DNA of 64,000 bases from Lampris incognitus (GCF_029633865.1 NC_079211.1:147304543-147368542); one strand, 5' to 3'; shown: positions 32,576 to 43,918, counted from the first letter of the stretch. Translations and numbers: made by a program. The notes: generated from the sequence alone by a model not told the origin.

Positions 32576-32895
32576 CATTATGATGTCATAGATGTGCATC
32601 ACAACTGCTGTGTGACTTGGTTGTGTACAGAAAGATACAGGATCATTGTTTTGAGTGTGTAATTATGAAGTAGGTCTAGTATCGACAGCACGTTGTCAGT
32701 TGAGTACCCGAACCGCTTATCCTGCTCTCAGGGTCGGGGGGATGCTGGAGCCTATCCCAGCAGTCATTATGATGTCATAGATGTGCATCACAACTCCCGT
32801 GTGACTTGGTTGGGTACAGAAAGATACAGGATCGTTGTTTTAAGTGTGTAATTATGAAGTAGGTCTAGTATCGACAGCACGTTGTCAGTTGAGTA
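32576..32895. repeat. 131-bp direct duplication around a 58-bp SINE filler
   Basis: Segments 32576-32706 and 32765-32895 match at about 95% without gaps. Between them, 32707-32764 is a tail piece of SINE family A. The filler shares the unusual ACCCGAACCGC and GGTCGGGGGG forms with the SINE at 35010-35074, the likely donor. TA and CATT are shared at the joints. Confidence 0.85.
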
Positions 32896-32941
32896 ACATG
32901 ATATATTATTCGCATCATATCCTATTTATTTATTTATTTAT

Positions 32942-33684
32942 TGGATTTTTTTTTTCCCCACACCGTTTTCTCCCAATTGTACCTGGCCAGGCAGCACAGT
33001 GGCACAGTGGTCAGCGCGGTCGCCTCACAGCAAGAAGGTTCTGGGTTCGAGCCCCGGGGTAGTCCAACCTTAGGGGTCGTCCTGTGTGTGGAGTTTGCGT
33101 GTTCTCCCCGTGTCTGTGTGGGTTTCCTCCGGGTGCCCTGGTTTCCTCCCACAGTCCAAAGACATGCAGGTCAGGTGACTGTGTTTATGTCGGCCCTGTC
33201 CAGGGTGTCTCCCCGCCTGCCGCCCAATGACTGCTGGGATAAGCTCCAGAATCCCCGCGACCCTGAGAGCAGGTCCGGATAATGGATGGATGGATGTACT
33301 TGGCCAACTACCCCACTCTTCTGAGATGTCCTGGTCGCTGCTCCACCCCCCTGCCAATCTGGGGAGGACTGCAGACTACCACATGCCTCCTCCCATACAT
33401 GTGGAGTCAACAGCCGCTTCTTTCCACCTGACAGTGAGGAGTTTCACCAGGGGGACGTAGCGCGTGGGAGGATCATGCTATTCCCCCCTCCCCCTGAACA
33501 GGCGCCTCGACCGCCCAGAGGAGGCGACCAGGACACATACCCACACCCGTCTTCCCACCCCGCAGACATGGCCAATTGTATCTGTAGGGATGCCCGACCA
33601 AGCCGGAGGTAACACAGGGATTTGAACCGGCGATCCCCGTGTTGGTACACAATGGAATAGACTGCCACGCTACCCGGACGCCCC
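32942..33684 (-). mobile_element. SINE family B interrupted by SINE family A
   Basis: The two halves (32942-32989 and 33296-33684) are a reverse family B copy. A family A SINE is inserted between them with an 11-bp near-perfect target duplication, GTACCTGGCCA/GTACTTGGCCA. Family B insertion therefore came first here. Confidence 0.85.
32990..33295 (+). mobile_element. SINE family A nested in SINE family B
   Basis: It has the head GGCAGCACAGTGGCACAGTG with GGGTTCGAGCCCC and the tail GATAATGGATGGATG. It is somewhat shorter than the 10354 copy, because part of the middle after GGTCAGGTGA is missing. Confidence 0.9.
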
Positions 33685-33770
33685 TCACATCATATCCTGA
33701 CTGGACGATTGTGCTTTTGCAGCAGTCCAGCAGAGCTAAAAGTTAGCTGGTCTGGATCATGGTCTGGATC

Positions 33771-34005
33771 AGCGCTTCCCAACCCAGTCCTCAAGGACCC
33801 CCTATCCTGCAGCTTTTCATTGTAACCCTGCATAGGTAGCCCCGCTTGTACTTACTCAACCAATCATCTCACAACACTTAATTATGCGAGGTGTGCAGCA
33901 TCTGTCATTGCTGATTGGTTGAATAACTACAAACGGGTACCTATTCAGGGTTGCAAAGAAAATCTGCAGGAGAGGGGGTCCTTGAGGACTGGGTTGGGAA
34001 ACACT
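33771..34005. mobile_element. Short MITE with long inverted ends
   Basis: The left end GCTTCCCAACCCAGTCCTCA mirrors the right end TGAGGACTGGGTTGGGAAAC. The CAG...CTG tips and AAGGACCCCC/GGGGGTCCTT extend the arms to about 35 bp. It looks like a hAT MITE. Its right half plus flank is copied at 39151-39344. Confidence 0.75.
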
Positions 34006-34994
34006 GATCGGGATCAGGTCCTCTGCTAACCGACGACCCGGAGAAGCAAACCAAGTGAGAGAATGCGAAGGGGAGGCTGAGAGAGAGAGAATAGATTTTG
34101 ACAACAACATTAATGAGGATTGTAATGTCTTCAAAAACACAATCTTTAACGTCTTTCAGATGCACTCACAAACATTTTTGGAAGAACCCCCCCCCACACA
34201 CACACACACACACACACATTCTACACACACACATTCTACACAGGTGGTACAGCTAAATGTGAGACAAATGTCGGATTGTGAGTGGATTAGATAGAAGCCG
34301 CGTTCATGAGGCGCTTCACATTTTTAAAAAGAAGGAAAGAATTCTCATTTTGTTGTCAGCTTGGTGATCTCAGGAAAACATCTTCAACACAACAGGCGGT
34401 CGGTCACATGACCTCACAAGGAACAGCGGAGACCCTCCATCCACCTGGTCCTCACACAATACTTAACCAACTCATCAGTGCAGCAGGGTTAACTAGCGTG
34501 TGTGTAAATGACCGCGGCGTTGGGGTTTGTACCGTCACCCCTAGTGAAAGGATTTGGGGTTCGCGCCTCACCCCTCCGTCCATGTGTTGCGCTGGTTCGA
34601 ATTGGTTTCCTCCAGCAGTGACAAGTTGCGTGTGGATGATGAATTGCAGACTAGATTACCCACACAGCTATAACGGGTTTATGAATGACTGTGAGTGAGG
34701 GCCCTGTAATGGATCGGTGATGAGTCCAGGGTGTTTCCATGAGATCTGCACAATGCATGCTGGGATAGACTCCAATCCCATTAGAGGAATGTAATTTGCA
34801 AAATGAATGAAGGACTCGTCATTTTTTTAGAGTGTATTTCCAAGTCGGTGAGAGCATTACATCTTTAGAGCCGGTCGTGTCTGGATGTAATGTGGCTGTA
34901 TTGATGTGAGACTAGATGTGGGGTGGGCTTTTGTTTATGGTAATATGGTGATATATTTAATAATATAGAGTTTCCAACGGTAAGACACTACACC
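34006..34994. other. Unassigned DNA with (CA)n tract
   Basis: It has (AC)n at 34195-34218 with a shorter run after it, and a weak SINE-tail-like GCATGCTGGGATAGACTCCA near 34757. The 130-aa open frame at 34306-34698 has no recognised domain. Confidence 0.45.
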
Positions 34995-35364
34995 CATCCT
35001 TCCATCCATTACCCGAACCGCTTATCCTGCTCTCAGGGTCGGGGGGGATGCTGGAGCCTATCCCAGCAGTCATTGGGCGGTAGGCAGGGAGACACCCTGG
35101 ACAGGCCACCAGGCCATCACACAGGGCCGACATACACACACACACACACGCACACGCACACACACATTCACACCTAGGGGCGGTTTAGTACAGCCGAGTC
35201 ACCTGACCTACATGTCTTTGGACTGTGGGAGGAAACCGGGGCCCCCGGAGGAAACCCACGCAGACACGGGGAGAAGATGCAAACTCCACACAGAGGACGA
35301 CCTGAGACGACCCCCAAGGTTGGACTACCCCGGGGCTTGAACCCAGGACCTTCTTGCTGTGAGA
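34995..35364 (-). mobile_element. SINE family A, likely donor of the 32707 filler
   Basis: This reverse copy has TTACCCGAACCGCTTATCC and GGTCGGGGGGG in its tail block and a (CA)n expansion at 35135-35165. It ends near ACCTTCTTGCTGTGA, so the tRNA-like head is truncated. Confidence 0.85.
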
Positions 35365-35749
35365 TTCATATATCAAAGATGTGAATCAAAAGTGGAGTTT
35401 GGGAGCTGCATGACAATGGATTACAATGGTTCTCAATCCGGTGCTTGGGTACCACCAGTACTATGGATGGATTACTGAACGGGCCTACTGGGCACAGGAC
35501 CAGGTGGCCGGGGGGGGGGGGTCCCTAAGCCAGAGTCTTAGCATGAGGTTGCTGTTAGTAACACCAGCTTGCTGTCACTACTTTTTTTTCAGGCTATTTA
35601 TTTGTTGATATAAGGGTATCTGGTCTCATATTTGTGTTTGAAGGAGGTGTATTTTGTTTATGTGCCATTTGCCATAATTGAGTGTTACTGCAGGGTCAGG
35701 GTGGGCTGGGGGATCTCTTAAGTTGTCCTTACTCAGGGGCCCATTGACT
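35365..35749. other. Unassigned DNA
   Basis: It has a G11 run near 35510-35521 and no recognised exon. Confidence 0.4.
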
Positions 35750-36090
35750 GTGTTTACATGCACAGTTAAGTCGAGCTACGGTTATAGCTCGACTAGGCCA
35801 TGTAATTGGACTACTGTTGTTGTCCCAGTATACAAGAACTGGGGGGGGGGTCGATTTACTTATGCCCCCTTCAGCTGGTTGCTATTGGACCGTGGGAACT
35901 ATGGATCATGCACAGAATGCCAAGGCCAGTTTGTGGCTGATTGAAGTGTATACATGCCGGAGTAAACTGATCCCCAACCGCGTTATCTAGGCATGTTAGT
36001 CTGACTTTGGGAAATTCCATTTAGTACAATTTCAGTCGGACTAACGTGTTTACATGTATTTTAAAAGTCCAGTTTGAGTCGGACTAACAC
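35750..36090. repeat. Possible MITE built on GTTTACATG and AGTCGGACT motifs
   Basis: GTGTTTACATGCACAG at the left and GTGTTTACATGTATTTTAAA near 36048 occur with repeated GTCGGACTAA/AGTCGAGCTA motifs in both orientations. Ends are not clear enough to fix a target duplication. Confidence 0.4.
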
Positions 36091-36132
36091 AGTAAATCGA
36101 CTTTTTCTAACATCATTTGAACGTACTGAGTG

Positions 36133-36410
36133 TCTCATCATCTGTCCCTGACCAGTGCTGCATCATCTGTCCCTGACCAGTACTGCATCATCTGTCCCTG
36201 ACCAGTAATGCATCGTCTGTCCCTGACCAGTAATGCATCATCTGTCCCTGACCAGTAATAGATCGTCTGTCCCTGACCAGTACTGCATCATCTGTCCCTG
36301 ACCAGTAATGCATCGTCTGTCCCTGACCAGTAATGCATCATCTGTCCCTGACCAGTACTGCATCATCTGTCCCTGACCAGTGCTGCATCATCTGTCCCTG
36401 ACCAGTACGG
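36133..36410. repeat. 25-bp minisatellite, 11 units
   Basis: The core CATCTGTCCCTGACCAGT repeats every 25 bp, with ACCAG at 36151, 36176 ... 36401. Variant positions (TGC/TAC/TAA and CATCAT/CATCGT) are arranged so that units 36181-36255 and 36281-36355 repeat as a block with a 100-bp period. No coding frame is suggested. Confidence 0.95.
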
Positions 36411-37326
36411 CTGACTTTTCTAGTCCACCAGGTAGTTAATTACATACCCCTGTTGACCCGGTGTAAAACCTCCCTGACTGGAGGCTGGATAACTGGAGCA
36501 GCAGGTGGATGTCCTGAACCACCTGGTAGAATAGAAAACCAGCAGTACTGCTGGTATCTCATTAGCTGATTAAGAACTGCTGCGGCCTTTTTTTGTTTTT
36601 TGCATTCACTTTCATGCCTCAAACACTCATCTGGCTGTCAGTATGTTAGTCAGTTGCTCTTCCTCTTTCGATTGAAAGCGAACTTGGAATGGGCAGAGGC
36701 CTTTGGCAGGAGGTCATCAGGCCAGCAGGCAGTTATATCTGCTGACCACCTGGGAAAAATACAAAACAAAATGAAAATGAAACGCAAAAAAAAAGAAGAA
36801 AAAGACATGACTAACTTAGTGATTTGCGCTGTTGTTGACACTGGATTTCCGAGTCTTAATTCAGGTTTAAGAGGAACTGCAACGTCCCCGGTGCACTCAT
36901 AATATAGACGTGACTAGGTTAGATCGGTTGTTACTCATCTTTTCTATTCATTGTTTTATAATAGAAATGACTGCTCGTAGTCTGCTGCATTAGTTTCCCT
37001 TTTGTAGGTTTATTAAGTTACTGAACTCAAACACGGTTATTTCTCTCCGAGGACTAATGGCGTTTGCCACAAAAGGGATAATGTAAGTAAAACTTGTGTA
37101 TTAAAAATTTATTTTTGATCCCATGTGTCATTTCAAGACATCCTAAAATGAGATGTGCTGGATTAAGTTAGGACAGTGTTTCGTTGATAATTAGAAAATC
37201 CTAATTAAGTATGATGAAATCTCCAGAGTGGGCATTTCCCCTCTTAATAGAGAAGGGTGTAGAGTCCCCCCCCCCCCCGAAAAAGGATGTGGCACATGGT
37301 CAGTGACCTGTAGCCTGAGATTCTGC
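36411..37326. other. Unassigned DNA
   Basis: I see no repeats or exons with clear borders. A C10 run lies near 37267-37278. Confidence 0.4.
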
Positions 37327-37806
37327 TTCCAGTTTGGGAAAACAGCGGCATGAATTCACGTTTGCAGCGGCCTCACCCAGTACCATTATGGGAAGATGGC
37401 AGCACAATCTTAGGTTTGCGGCCTCACCCAGTACCATTATGGGAAGATGGCAGCACGATCTTAGGTTTGCAGCCTCACCCAGTACCGCCCATACAGTGTC
37501 TTTGTCCACATCTTGGTTTGATGGCTGGGAGAGCTTGGTCTGCTGTGGCCTGTGGGCCCAGGGACCACGGCCCTGGCGGGAGCTGCACCCAAAGAGGAAA
37601 CACCGACAGGACACGGAAGCGGGGCAGGCTAAGCTAACTGCTAGCCCATGCAGGCCGGCCGTTCGGACAGTTATCCTGGCGTTCATTCTCTCGGACAGTG
37701 GTTTTTTCTTTTCTTTGTAGTTTGTATATATGTGTTCTTGTAGTTTTTATCTTTGTGTTGCACTGCTGTGGGCTGGGGGAAACGACAAAGTGTTCCTGAT
37801 TCCTGA
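37327..37806 (+). mobile_element. Non-autonomous retroposon family D, copy 4
   Basis: In forward orientation, it has a GCTTCCAGTTTGGGAAAACA start, then an approximately 57-bp block with CCTCACCCAGTACCATTATG tandemly repeated at 37370-37485, and ends AAAGTGTTCCTGATTCCTGA. It is shorter in the middle than copies 1 and 3. Confidence 0.75.
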
Positions 37807-37845
37807 GGTACCACAGCCACTGCTAACATCTTAGTGCATACGGCA

Positions 37846-38055
37846 TGGTGGCCCAGTGGTTAGCGCGGTCGCCTCAAAGCAGGAAGGTCCTGGGTTCGAG
37901 CCCCGGGGTAGCCCAACCTTGGGGGTTGTCCCAGGTCATCCTCTGTGTGGAGTTTACATGTTCTCCCCGTGTCTGCGTGGGTTTCCTCCGGGTGCTCCGG
38001 TTTCCTTCCACAGTCCAAAGACATGTAAGCCAGGTGAATCGGCCGTACTAAATTA
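37846..38055 (+). mobile_element. SINE family A, 3'-truncated
   Basis: It has the head ATGGTGGCCCAGTGGTTAGC, GGGTTCGAGCCCC, and the body up to GAATCGGCCGTACTAAATTA. The tail block is missing. Confidence 0.85.
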
Positions 38056-39074
38056 CAAGTCCCCCTTCATGCATTTATCCGGTTTCTATGTGCTCATTAA
38101 GTTCCTTCACTGAAGGATCGGTTGTAAATATGTTATTGCTTGTCTATTTTGTCTCCTCGGCACTTTTTGCATGTCCATCCGTCTGGAAACGGATCCCTGC
38201 TCTGATGCTCCTCACATTTCTCCCATCATTATTTTCTTTAAAACTCGTTTCCTCGTCTGAATCAAGGGTCTCTTTGGATAGGGGGCGCTGTACATCATTG
38301 TTAATTGTCTTTTTTTAGTGAATTTGATGGCAACATAAAGTCCTAACGTGCTGAGGCGAGGAGTAAAAACTAGGTCCCCATAGATGGCGTCTATTCACAG
38401 GTTTTTCTGGAGACTTCCGCCCTCAAAATTTGGTCAAATTCTTGTGATTTTTTTTTTTTTTTGGAGTCCACTTGAGGGGTTCCTGATAAGACAGGCTGTG
38501 GAAGCGATGCAGGTTCACCTCTATGTCTTTGACTAGTTGAAGGGTTTTTAGTCCTTCGTCCTTTGAGCTGGTTGGTTTAACCTCTAAACTTTCTATTATC
38601 AACGCTGAACAAAGACAGCAGCACAAGTTAAATACTGCACTTTACGAGGCCCGTCAAAAGCAATCAATAGACAAGGACAAAGAAAATCCCAGATCAACAA
38701 TTTCCCACCGCAAAGGTTGTTTCGTATCTTTATGCATGTCTGAACATGGCCGGTCACGTGGAACCAACATGTAGGTCAGACCATCGTTACTGTTTTATGT
38801 CGATGACACAGCAGATTATCAGACTCGAGCAAATGGAGGAGAGCAAAGATGAATAAAAAGAAGAAGCAGGAGCCACACAAAAAAATCAAGCAAAATTTCC
38901 AAAGTCTGTGGCTATTTTCAGCCAAAACACGAAGAGAAAGCGGTGGTCTACGAGCACTTGGAAGCTGAGCTTACTTCTGACAGCAGCACAGCTTCCGGGC
39001 TGCGGCGCCTCCGCGGGAAGCATCCGGACTACACCCCTATCATTTTTTATGATGGGTGTCTTTCAGAACAACGC
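38056..39074. other. Unassigned DNA with BED-finger-like trace
   Basis: No intact gene. At about 38900-39045 one frame reads KVCGYFQPKHEEKAVVYEHL then EAELTSDSSTASGLRRLRGK and HP. The layout resembles a BED-type zinc finger of hAT transposases, but the CxxC pair has been lost. Confidence 0.35.
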
Positions 39075-39420
39075 AGGTCACCTTACATTAAAAGATGTAG
39101 TAAAATGGACAGTGTAAGAACACGTGGACCAGAGATGGGAAAAGCATCTCACAGCACTTAATTATGCGAGGTGTGCAACATCTGACATAAGTCACTGCTG
39201 ATTGGTTGAATAACTACAAACAGGTACCTATTCAGGGTTGCAAAGAAAATCTGCAGGAGAGGGGGTCCTTGAGGACTGGGTTGGGAAACACTGATCGGGA
39301 TCATGTCCTCTGCTAACCGACGACCCAGAGAAGCAAACCAAGTGAGGTCACCTTACATTAAAAGATGTAGTAAAACGGACAGTGTAAGAACACGTGGACC
39401 AGAGATGGAGAAAGCATCTC
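39075..39420. repeat. 76-bp direct duplication around a 194-bp copied filler
   Basis: Segments 39075-39150 and 39345-39420 differ at about 3 of 76 bases. The filler 39151-39344 matches 33871-34054, which spans the right half of the MITE at 33771 plus about 50 bp of its unique flank. CATCTC is shared at the left joint and GTGAG at the right joint. An 8-base difference inside shows later change in one copy. Confidence 0.9.
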
Positions 39421-40298
39421 GTAAGGAAGGCGATGTGACATTACAGTGGCTCTCAAATGAACATTTAGAAAAACTGTTCCCTTATCCGATTAACTGGATC
39501 TATTGCCTGAATAATCATTAGTCACAAGTGACAGCCCTACACTGTTTATTCATTTAGTTTTGGGGGGTTTACGTTGTTTACTCGGATTCAGAGGTAGGAG
39601 AATTTTCTCAACCCGTGCAGGAACACTTCACCCTTCAGTTTATCACAAACACCCAAATTCAACACGTCTGGTTTTCACTGGACAGGAAAGGTATGAACAA
39701 TTACCTGGAAAGTAACCCCTACCTAGAACCGTCAGACGAATGAAGTGAAGTAAAAACTACCAACATTTGCCTCTGAGACGTAGTGGAGTAGAAGTACAAA
39801 GTTGCTTAACATGGAAATGCTCAAGTAAATTACAGGTACCTCAGGTTTGTACCTCGGTACTTAGTGACATGACGCCGCTGGTGGTTAGTCGTGTTGACTG
39901 GGTTGTCGTCGTGTCTGTTTCCTGGAAATGAGCTCTCCTCTCAGATGTACAGAGCTGCACAGACCTTCAGGCGCCTTATCGCTCGTTCAACACGAATGGG
40001 GACGTTTGCGAATGCGTCGTGTGCGACGCACAGCGACCTCCCAGGGGATGGCGCCGTTGTCAAGCCACGTGTAATGGTTGCTCCGCTGGAGTAGCTGGGG
40101 TCCTCCGCTGCTGGGTCTGCCCGCCGTGTTTGGGCATCGTGGAAGTCTTTGAAACAGGACCTGGCTCCTCAGGAACCTGCATGTCACCAGACTCGTCCAT
40201 CGTTGTGACACGATGAGTCAAGATGAGTTCTGATGAAAAGGTGTTGAGTAAGGCTTATCCAGCGTTGGCTTCTTCTTCTTCTTCTTTCTTTCTTTCGT
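39421..40298. other. Unassigned DNA
   Basis: Open frames on both strands at 39890-40216 overlap but show no domain I recognise. Confidence 0.4.
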
Positions 40299-40927
40299 TT
40301 TTTTTTTTGTAAATATATTTTATTGATTTTCAGCTTTTTTTTAACCCCACGAGAATTACAAAACATGTACGACGTCAAATCAACCACTCATTCCTGATAC
40401 AGAGTATTATTCATCACACCCCACCCGCCCACCCACTCATAGGATCACGGGTCACAGAGTACATTTAGGTAAAGAAGGGAAAACATAAGATAATCAAATA
40501 ATTGTATGAATTATTCGAAGAAAAGGTGAAGGGAGAGAGGGAAAACAGGAGGGGGGAAATGCTCATTACTGTAATAGGACATTTATGGCTTCCACCCTAC
40601 TCTTTCAAGGGGCTCCTGTAGAGCGTCATAGAAATCCAGAAAGGGCCTCTGTATCTCAGTGAAGGTTCCAGATGACCCTTTGAGTGTGTATTTAATTTTC
40701 TCCAGAGTTAAGAAATGCATAACATCTTTGACCCAACGAGAGAAGGGTGGAGGAGTGTGTTGCTCCCATTTTAAGAGGATCAAACGTCTTGCAAGCAGTG
40801 TGGTGAAAGCTATGATCACATGGGCTTTATGTGGCGAGAGAGCACGAGACTGCTGTGGTGTTAAACCAAAGAGAGCGCAGATTGGGTCCGGGTCAAACTG
40901 GGTTTCAAACATCTCACTAAAAGCTTT
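40299..40927 (-). pseudogene. L1-like LINE 3' fragment
   Basis: It begins at a T12 run (the poly(A) end of the minus strand). The frame from 40957 reads FGLTPQQSRALSPHKAHVII, FTTLLARRLILLKWEQHTPP and WVKDVMHFLTLEKIKYTLKG. These resemble the C-terminal end of L1/Tx1-type ORF2. It is cut off upstream by the SINE at 40928. Confidence 0.65.
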
Positions 40928-41285
40928 GAAGATCCATCCATTCATTATCCACACCACTTATCCCGCTCTCAGGGCCGTGGGGATGCTGGAGCCTATCCCA
41001 GCAGTCATTGGGCAGCAGGTGGGCGGACACCCCGGACAGGCCGCCAGGCCATCACACAGGGCCCACACACACAGTCGTACCTAGGGACAGTTTAGTACGG
41101 CCGATTCACCTGACCTACATGTCTTTGGACTGTGGGAGGAAACCCACACAGACACGGGGAGAACACGCAAACTCTACACAGAGGACGACCCGGGACGACC
41201 CCCAAGGTTGGGCTACCCCGGGGGCTCGAACCCAGGACCTTCCTGCTATGAGGTGACTGCGCTAACCACTGCACCGCCATGCCGC
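40928..41285 (-). mobile_element. SINE family A, near full length
   Basis: This reverse copy runs from GATCCATCCATTCATTATCC to TGCGGCATGGCGGTGCAGTG. It lies head to tail with the LINE fragment and truncates it. Confidence 0.85.
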
Positions 41286-42424
41286 ATGCACAAAGATGTT
41301 AGCGGTGTCTCCACAGCCACCGCTAACATCTCTGAAAATTCTCTGATATCCTTTGCCAGTCTAGCTTAAGTAAAATGTAGTGTGTGTACAACCTTCACTT
41401 GTATTAAGCCATGTTTAGCAGACGTAGACGATGTGTGTATCACATCTAAAATAGAGTCCCGTTGGTCTTCTGTTACAGCTGTCCCAAGATCAGAGTCCCT
41501 ACAAAGTTCCTACAGCCCTACACTGTTTATGTTCTTGTTTTGTGATTTGACCCTGAACACCGACAGTGGCTTCCAAAAGCCACCGACCGCTCTCAGCATT
41601 CACCAGCCGGGCGTAGATTCTGGAATAGATCAGAACTCTAATCATTCGAGCCAACCACAGCATACAATTTGCTATTAAGTGGTCGCTCGGTGTTGGATTT
41701 CCAAATCACCGTAGGCCGCATAACATACACGTCATCTATTCTAGGGGGTTCCCAAAGTTGTTCAAACCCCAGCATCCCCCTCTCAAAAGGCCTTGATGCC
41801 ATAAAGAAGAAGTCCCAGGGATCCCCTTAAGACTGTTGTAGGTAACATCGGAAAGATGAGTCATTTTGACGCAACCCCCCCCCTCCAAAAAAAAAAATTC
41901 CAGTCCCCCTCTTCCTTCCTTCCCATACCCCCTCCCTCCAAACCAGCTTCATACGTGTGAATGAGTTTAACCATCGTGACTGGCGAGTGCGCATCGTCGT
42001 CGATGTGTGGGGGAAATATTGTTTTCAGCCAAGCGTAGTGACGCCATCATAGATGCGGTGAAACCCTGTTTTACTCATAGCAGAGGTATTTCTAAAGGGC
42101 CCCGTTTCCAAAGTGCCGGGCTGCCCAGTATTTGCACACCGCACCGCGTATCTGACGTTGACATAGGGACTGTCCTTAGCCGCGTTTGTTTGTTTCATTT
42201 GGACCGATTGGATTTGAAGGGAACCGGATTGCAGACCCAGGAGACACCGGAGAGACCAGATCGTTTCACGGGACATTTCCCTGATGGAAACCTGTCGGTG
42301 CATGATGGGAATTTCACCCAACTACAACAAAACGGTGTTGAAAGAAAGTTACCTACAGCAACTTTAATGAGGAGACGTTCGTGGTTGTTTGTTTTATAAT
42401 CGTTATTCTGTTTCATGGTGGTTT
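41286..42424. other. Unassigned DNA
   Basis: No exon is recognised. The 130-aa open frame at 42007-42399 has no motif I can name. A C/A-rich low-complexity tract lies near 41872-41940. Confidence 0.4.
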
Positions 42425-42700
42425 AGCACTTGTCACCTCACAACACAACAACAGGGTCTACATGTTGTCCCATGTCCACGTGTCCCCCCCCCCCCCACAG
42501 TCCAAAGAATGTTAGCAGCGTTAGCGCCGTGCTACGTTAGACGAAGTGGAGTCTCTAAATTGCCCATACGTGTTAATGGGTGTGGGTATGTGTGTGTATC
42601 TGCCCTTGTGCTGATGCATGCTGGGATAGACCCTGGCCCCCAGTGATCCTGAACTGGTAGAGATGGTGGATAATGCATGGATGGGTTTTCGATTCTCCTG
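42425..42700 (+). repeat. Diverged SINE-like fragment
   Basis: It has a CCCCACAGTCCAAAGAATGT block and ATGCTGGGATAGACCCTGG followed by GGATAATGCATGGATGGG. These resemble the family A body and tail but with different spacing, suggesting an older relative. Confidence 0.5.
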
Positions 42701-42815
42701 TCTAAGCCTGTTAAGGTGCTCTGAAACAGCTGTTAGAGCGCTTCGATATCAATGCTTTCAATAAGAAACCCCACAAAACGTGTATTTGTGTGTGAGTAGT
42801 TGAAAGAGGAAGGCC

Positions 42816-43245
42816 GGGGCGTCCGGGTAGCATAGCGGTCTATTCCGTCGCCTACCAACACAGGGATCGCCGGTTCGAATCCCCGTGTTACCTCCGGCTT
42901 GATCGGGTGTCCCTACAGACACAATTAGGCGTGTCTGCGGGCGGGAAGCCGGATGTGGGTATGTGTCCTGGTCGCTGCACTAGCGCCTCCTCTGGTTGCT
43001 CGGGGCGCCTGTTTGAGGGATGGGGAGGGGGAACTGAGGGGGAATAGCGTGATCTTACCACATGCGACGTCCCCCTGGTGAAACTCCTCACTGTCAGGTG
43101 AAAAGAAGCGGCTGGCGACTCCACATGTATGGGAGGAGGCATGTGGTAGTCTGCAGCCCTCCCCGGATCAGCAGAGTGGGTGGAGCAGCGACCGGGACGG
43201 CTCAGACGAGTGGGGTAATTGGCCGGGTACAATTGGGGAGGATTA
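42816..43245 (+). mobile_element. SINE family B, full-length reference copy
   Basis: It starts GGGCGTCCGGGTAGCATAGC, has GCCGGTTCGAATCCCCGTG as the B-box region, and ends GGGTAATTGGCCGGGTACAA. All parts seen in other family B copies are present in order. Confidence 0.9.
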
Positions 43246-43411
43246 CTGTTGCTGACCAAAGCACCGCACAACGTCAAACCCAGCTTGGTGTGTTCAGGTT
43301 TTAAGGTAGAAACTGGTAAAGTGGACTTGATGAAAGTCTCGTCTACGCCGGCGTGAGGTCACACCGAGACTAAGAGGAGAAAGAAAGCCACTGTTATTTC
43401 CTTATTGTCTT

Positions 43412-43696
43412 CTTGCAATGAATATGTCCTCTGCATTTAACCCTTCCTGTTGTATAGGAGCAGTGGGCAGCTGCAGCGCCCGGGGACCAACTCCAGTTCT
43501 TTCTTCCGCTGCCTTGCTCAGGGGCACAGATGGGAGTATTAACCCTAGCATGAATGTCTTTCTGATGGTGGGAGGAAACTCACGCAGACACGGGGAGAAC
43601 ATGCAAACTCCACACAGAAAGGACCTGGGACAGCCCGGGGTTCGAATCCAGGACCTTCTTGCTGTGAGGCAACAGCGCTAACCACTGGGCCGCCCC
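43412..43696 (-). mobile_element. Composite SINE, inverted copy
   Basis: It has the same two-part structure as 21757-22112: the left part has CTCTGCATTTAACCC and GAGCAGTGGGCAGC, and the right part is the family A head ending GGGCGGCCCAGTGGTTAGCG in reverse. Two copies with the same join show this is a real family, not a chance junction. Confidence 0.75.
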
Positions 43697-43918
43697 CAAA
43701 GGTTCAAAACGCCTTCAGTCATCACTGAAAATGATGAGGAAAATTACCAGCAGGTGAAATATTAACCGAAAATCTACTGTTGGTTCACAGGAAATGCTGA
43801 AAATGATTAAGATGCTGCAGTTTTTCCATTCATACGTAGGTTATCTGTGTTTTGTTTTTTTTTCATACAGGGAAGGACCTAAGGAATCATCCACCGCAAA
43901 CTTCCTTCTTTGCAGCTT

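Noticed and set aside
36133-36410. Regular 25-bp repeats that could suggest a CRISPR-like array
   Set aside because: Units are directly adjacent with no unique spacers, and the context is a vertebrate genome.
40583-40957. 124-aa minus-strand open frame as a host protein
   Set aside because: Motifs such as TLLARRLILLKW and LEKIKYTLKG match LINE ORF2 C-termini and it ends near a poly(T) run.
43871-43880. NF-kB-like GGGAAGGACC upstream of the chemokine
   Set aside because: It departs from the consensus at two pyrimidine positions, so I do not call it.
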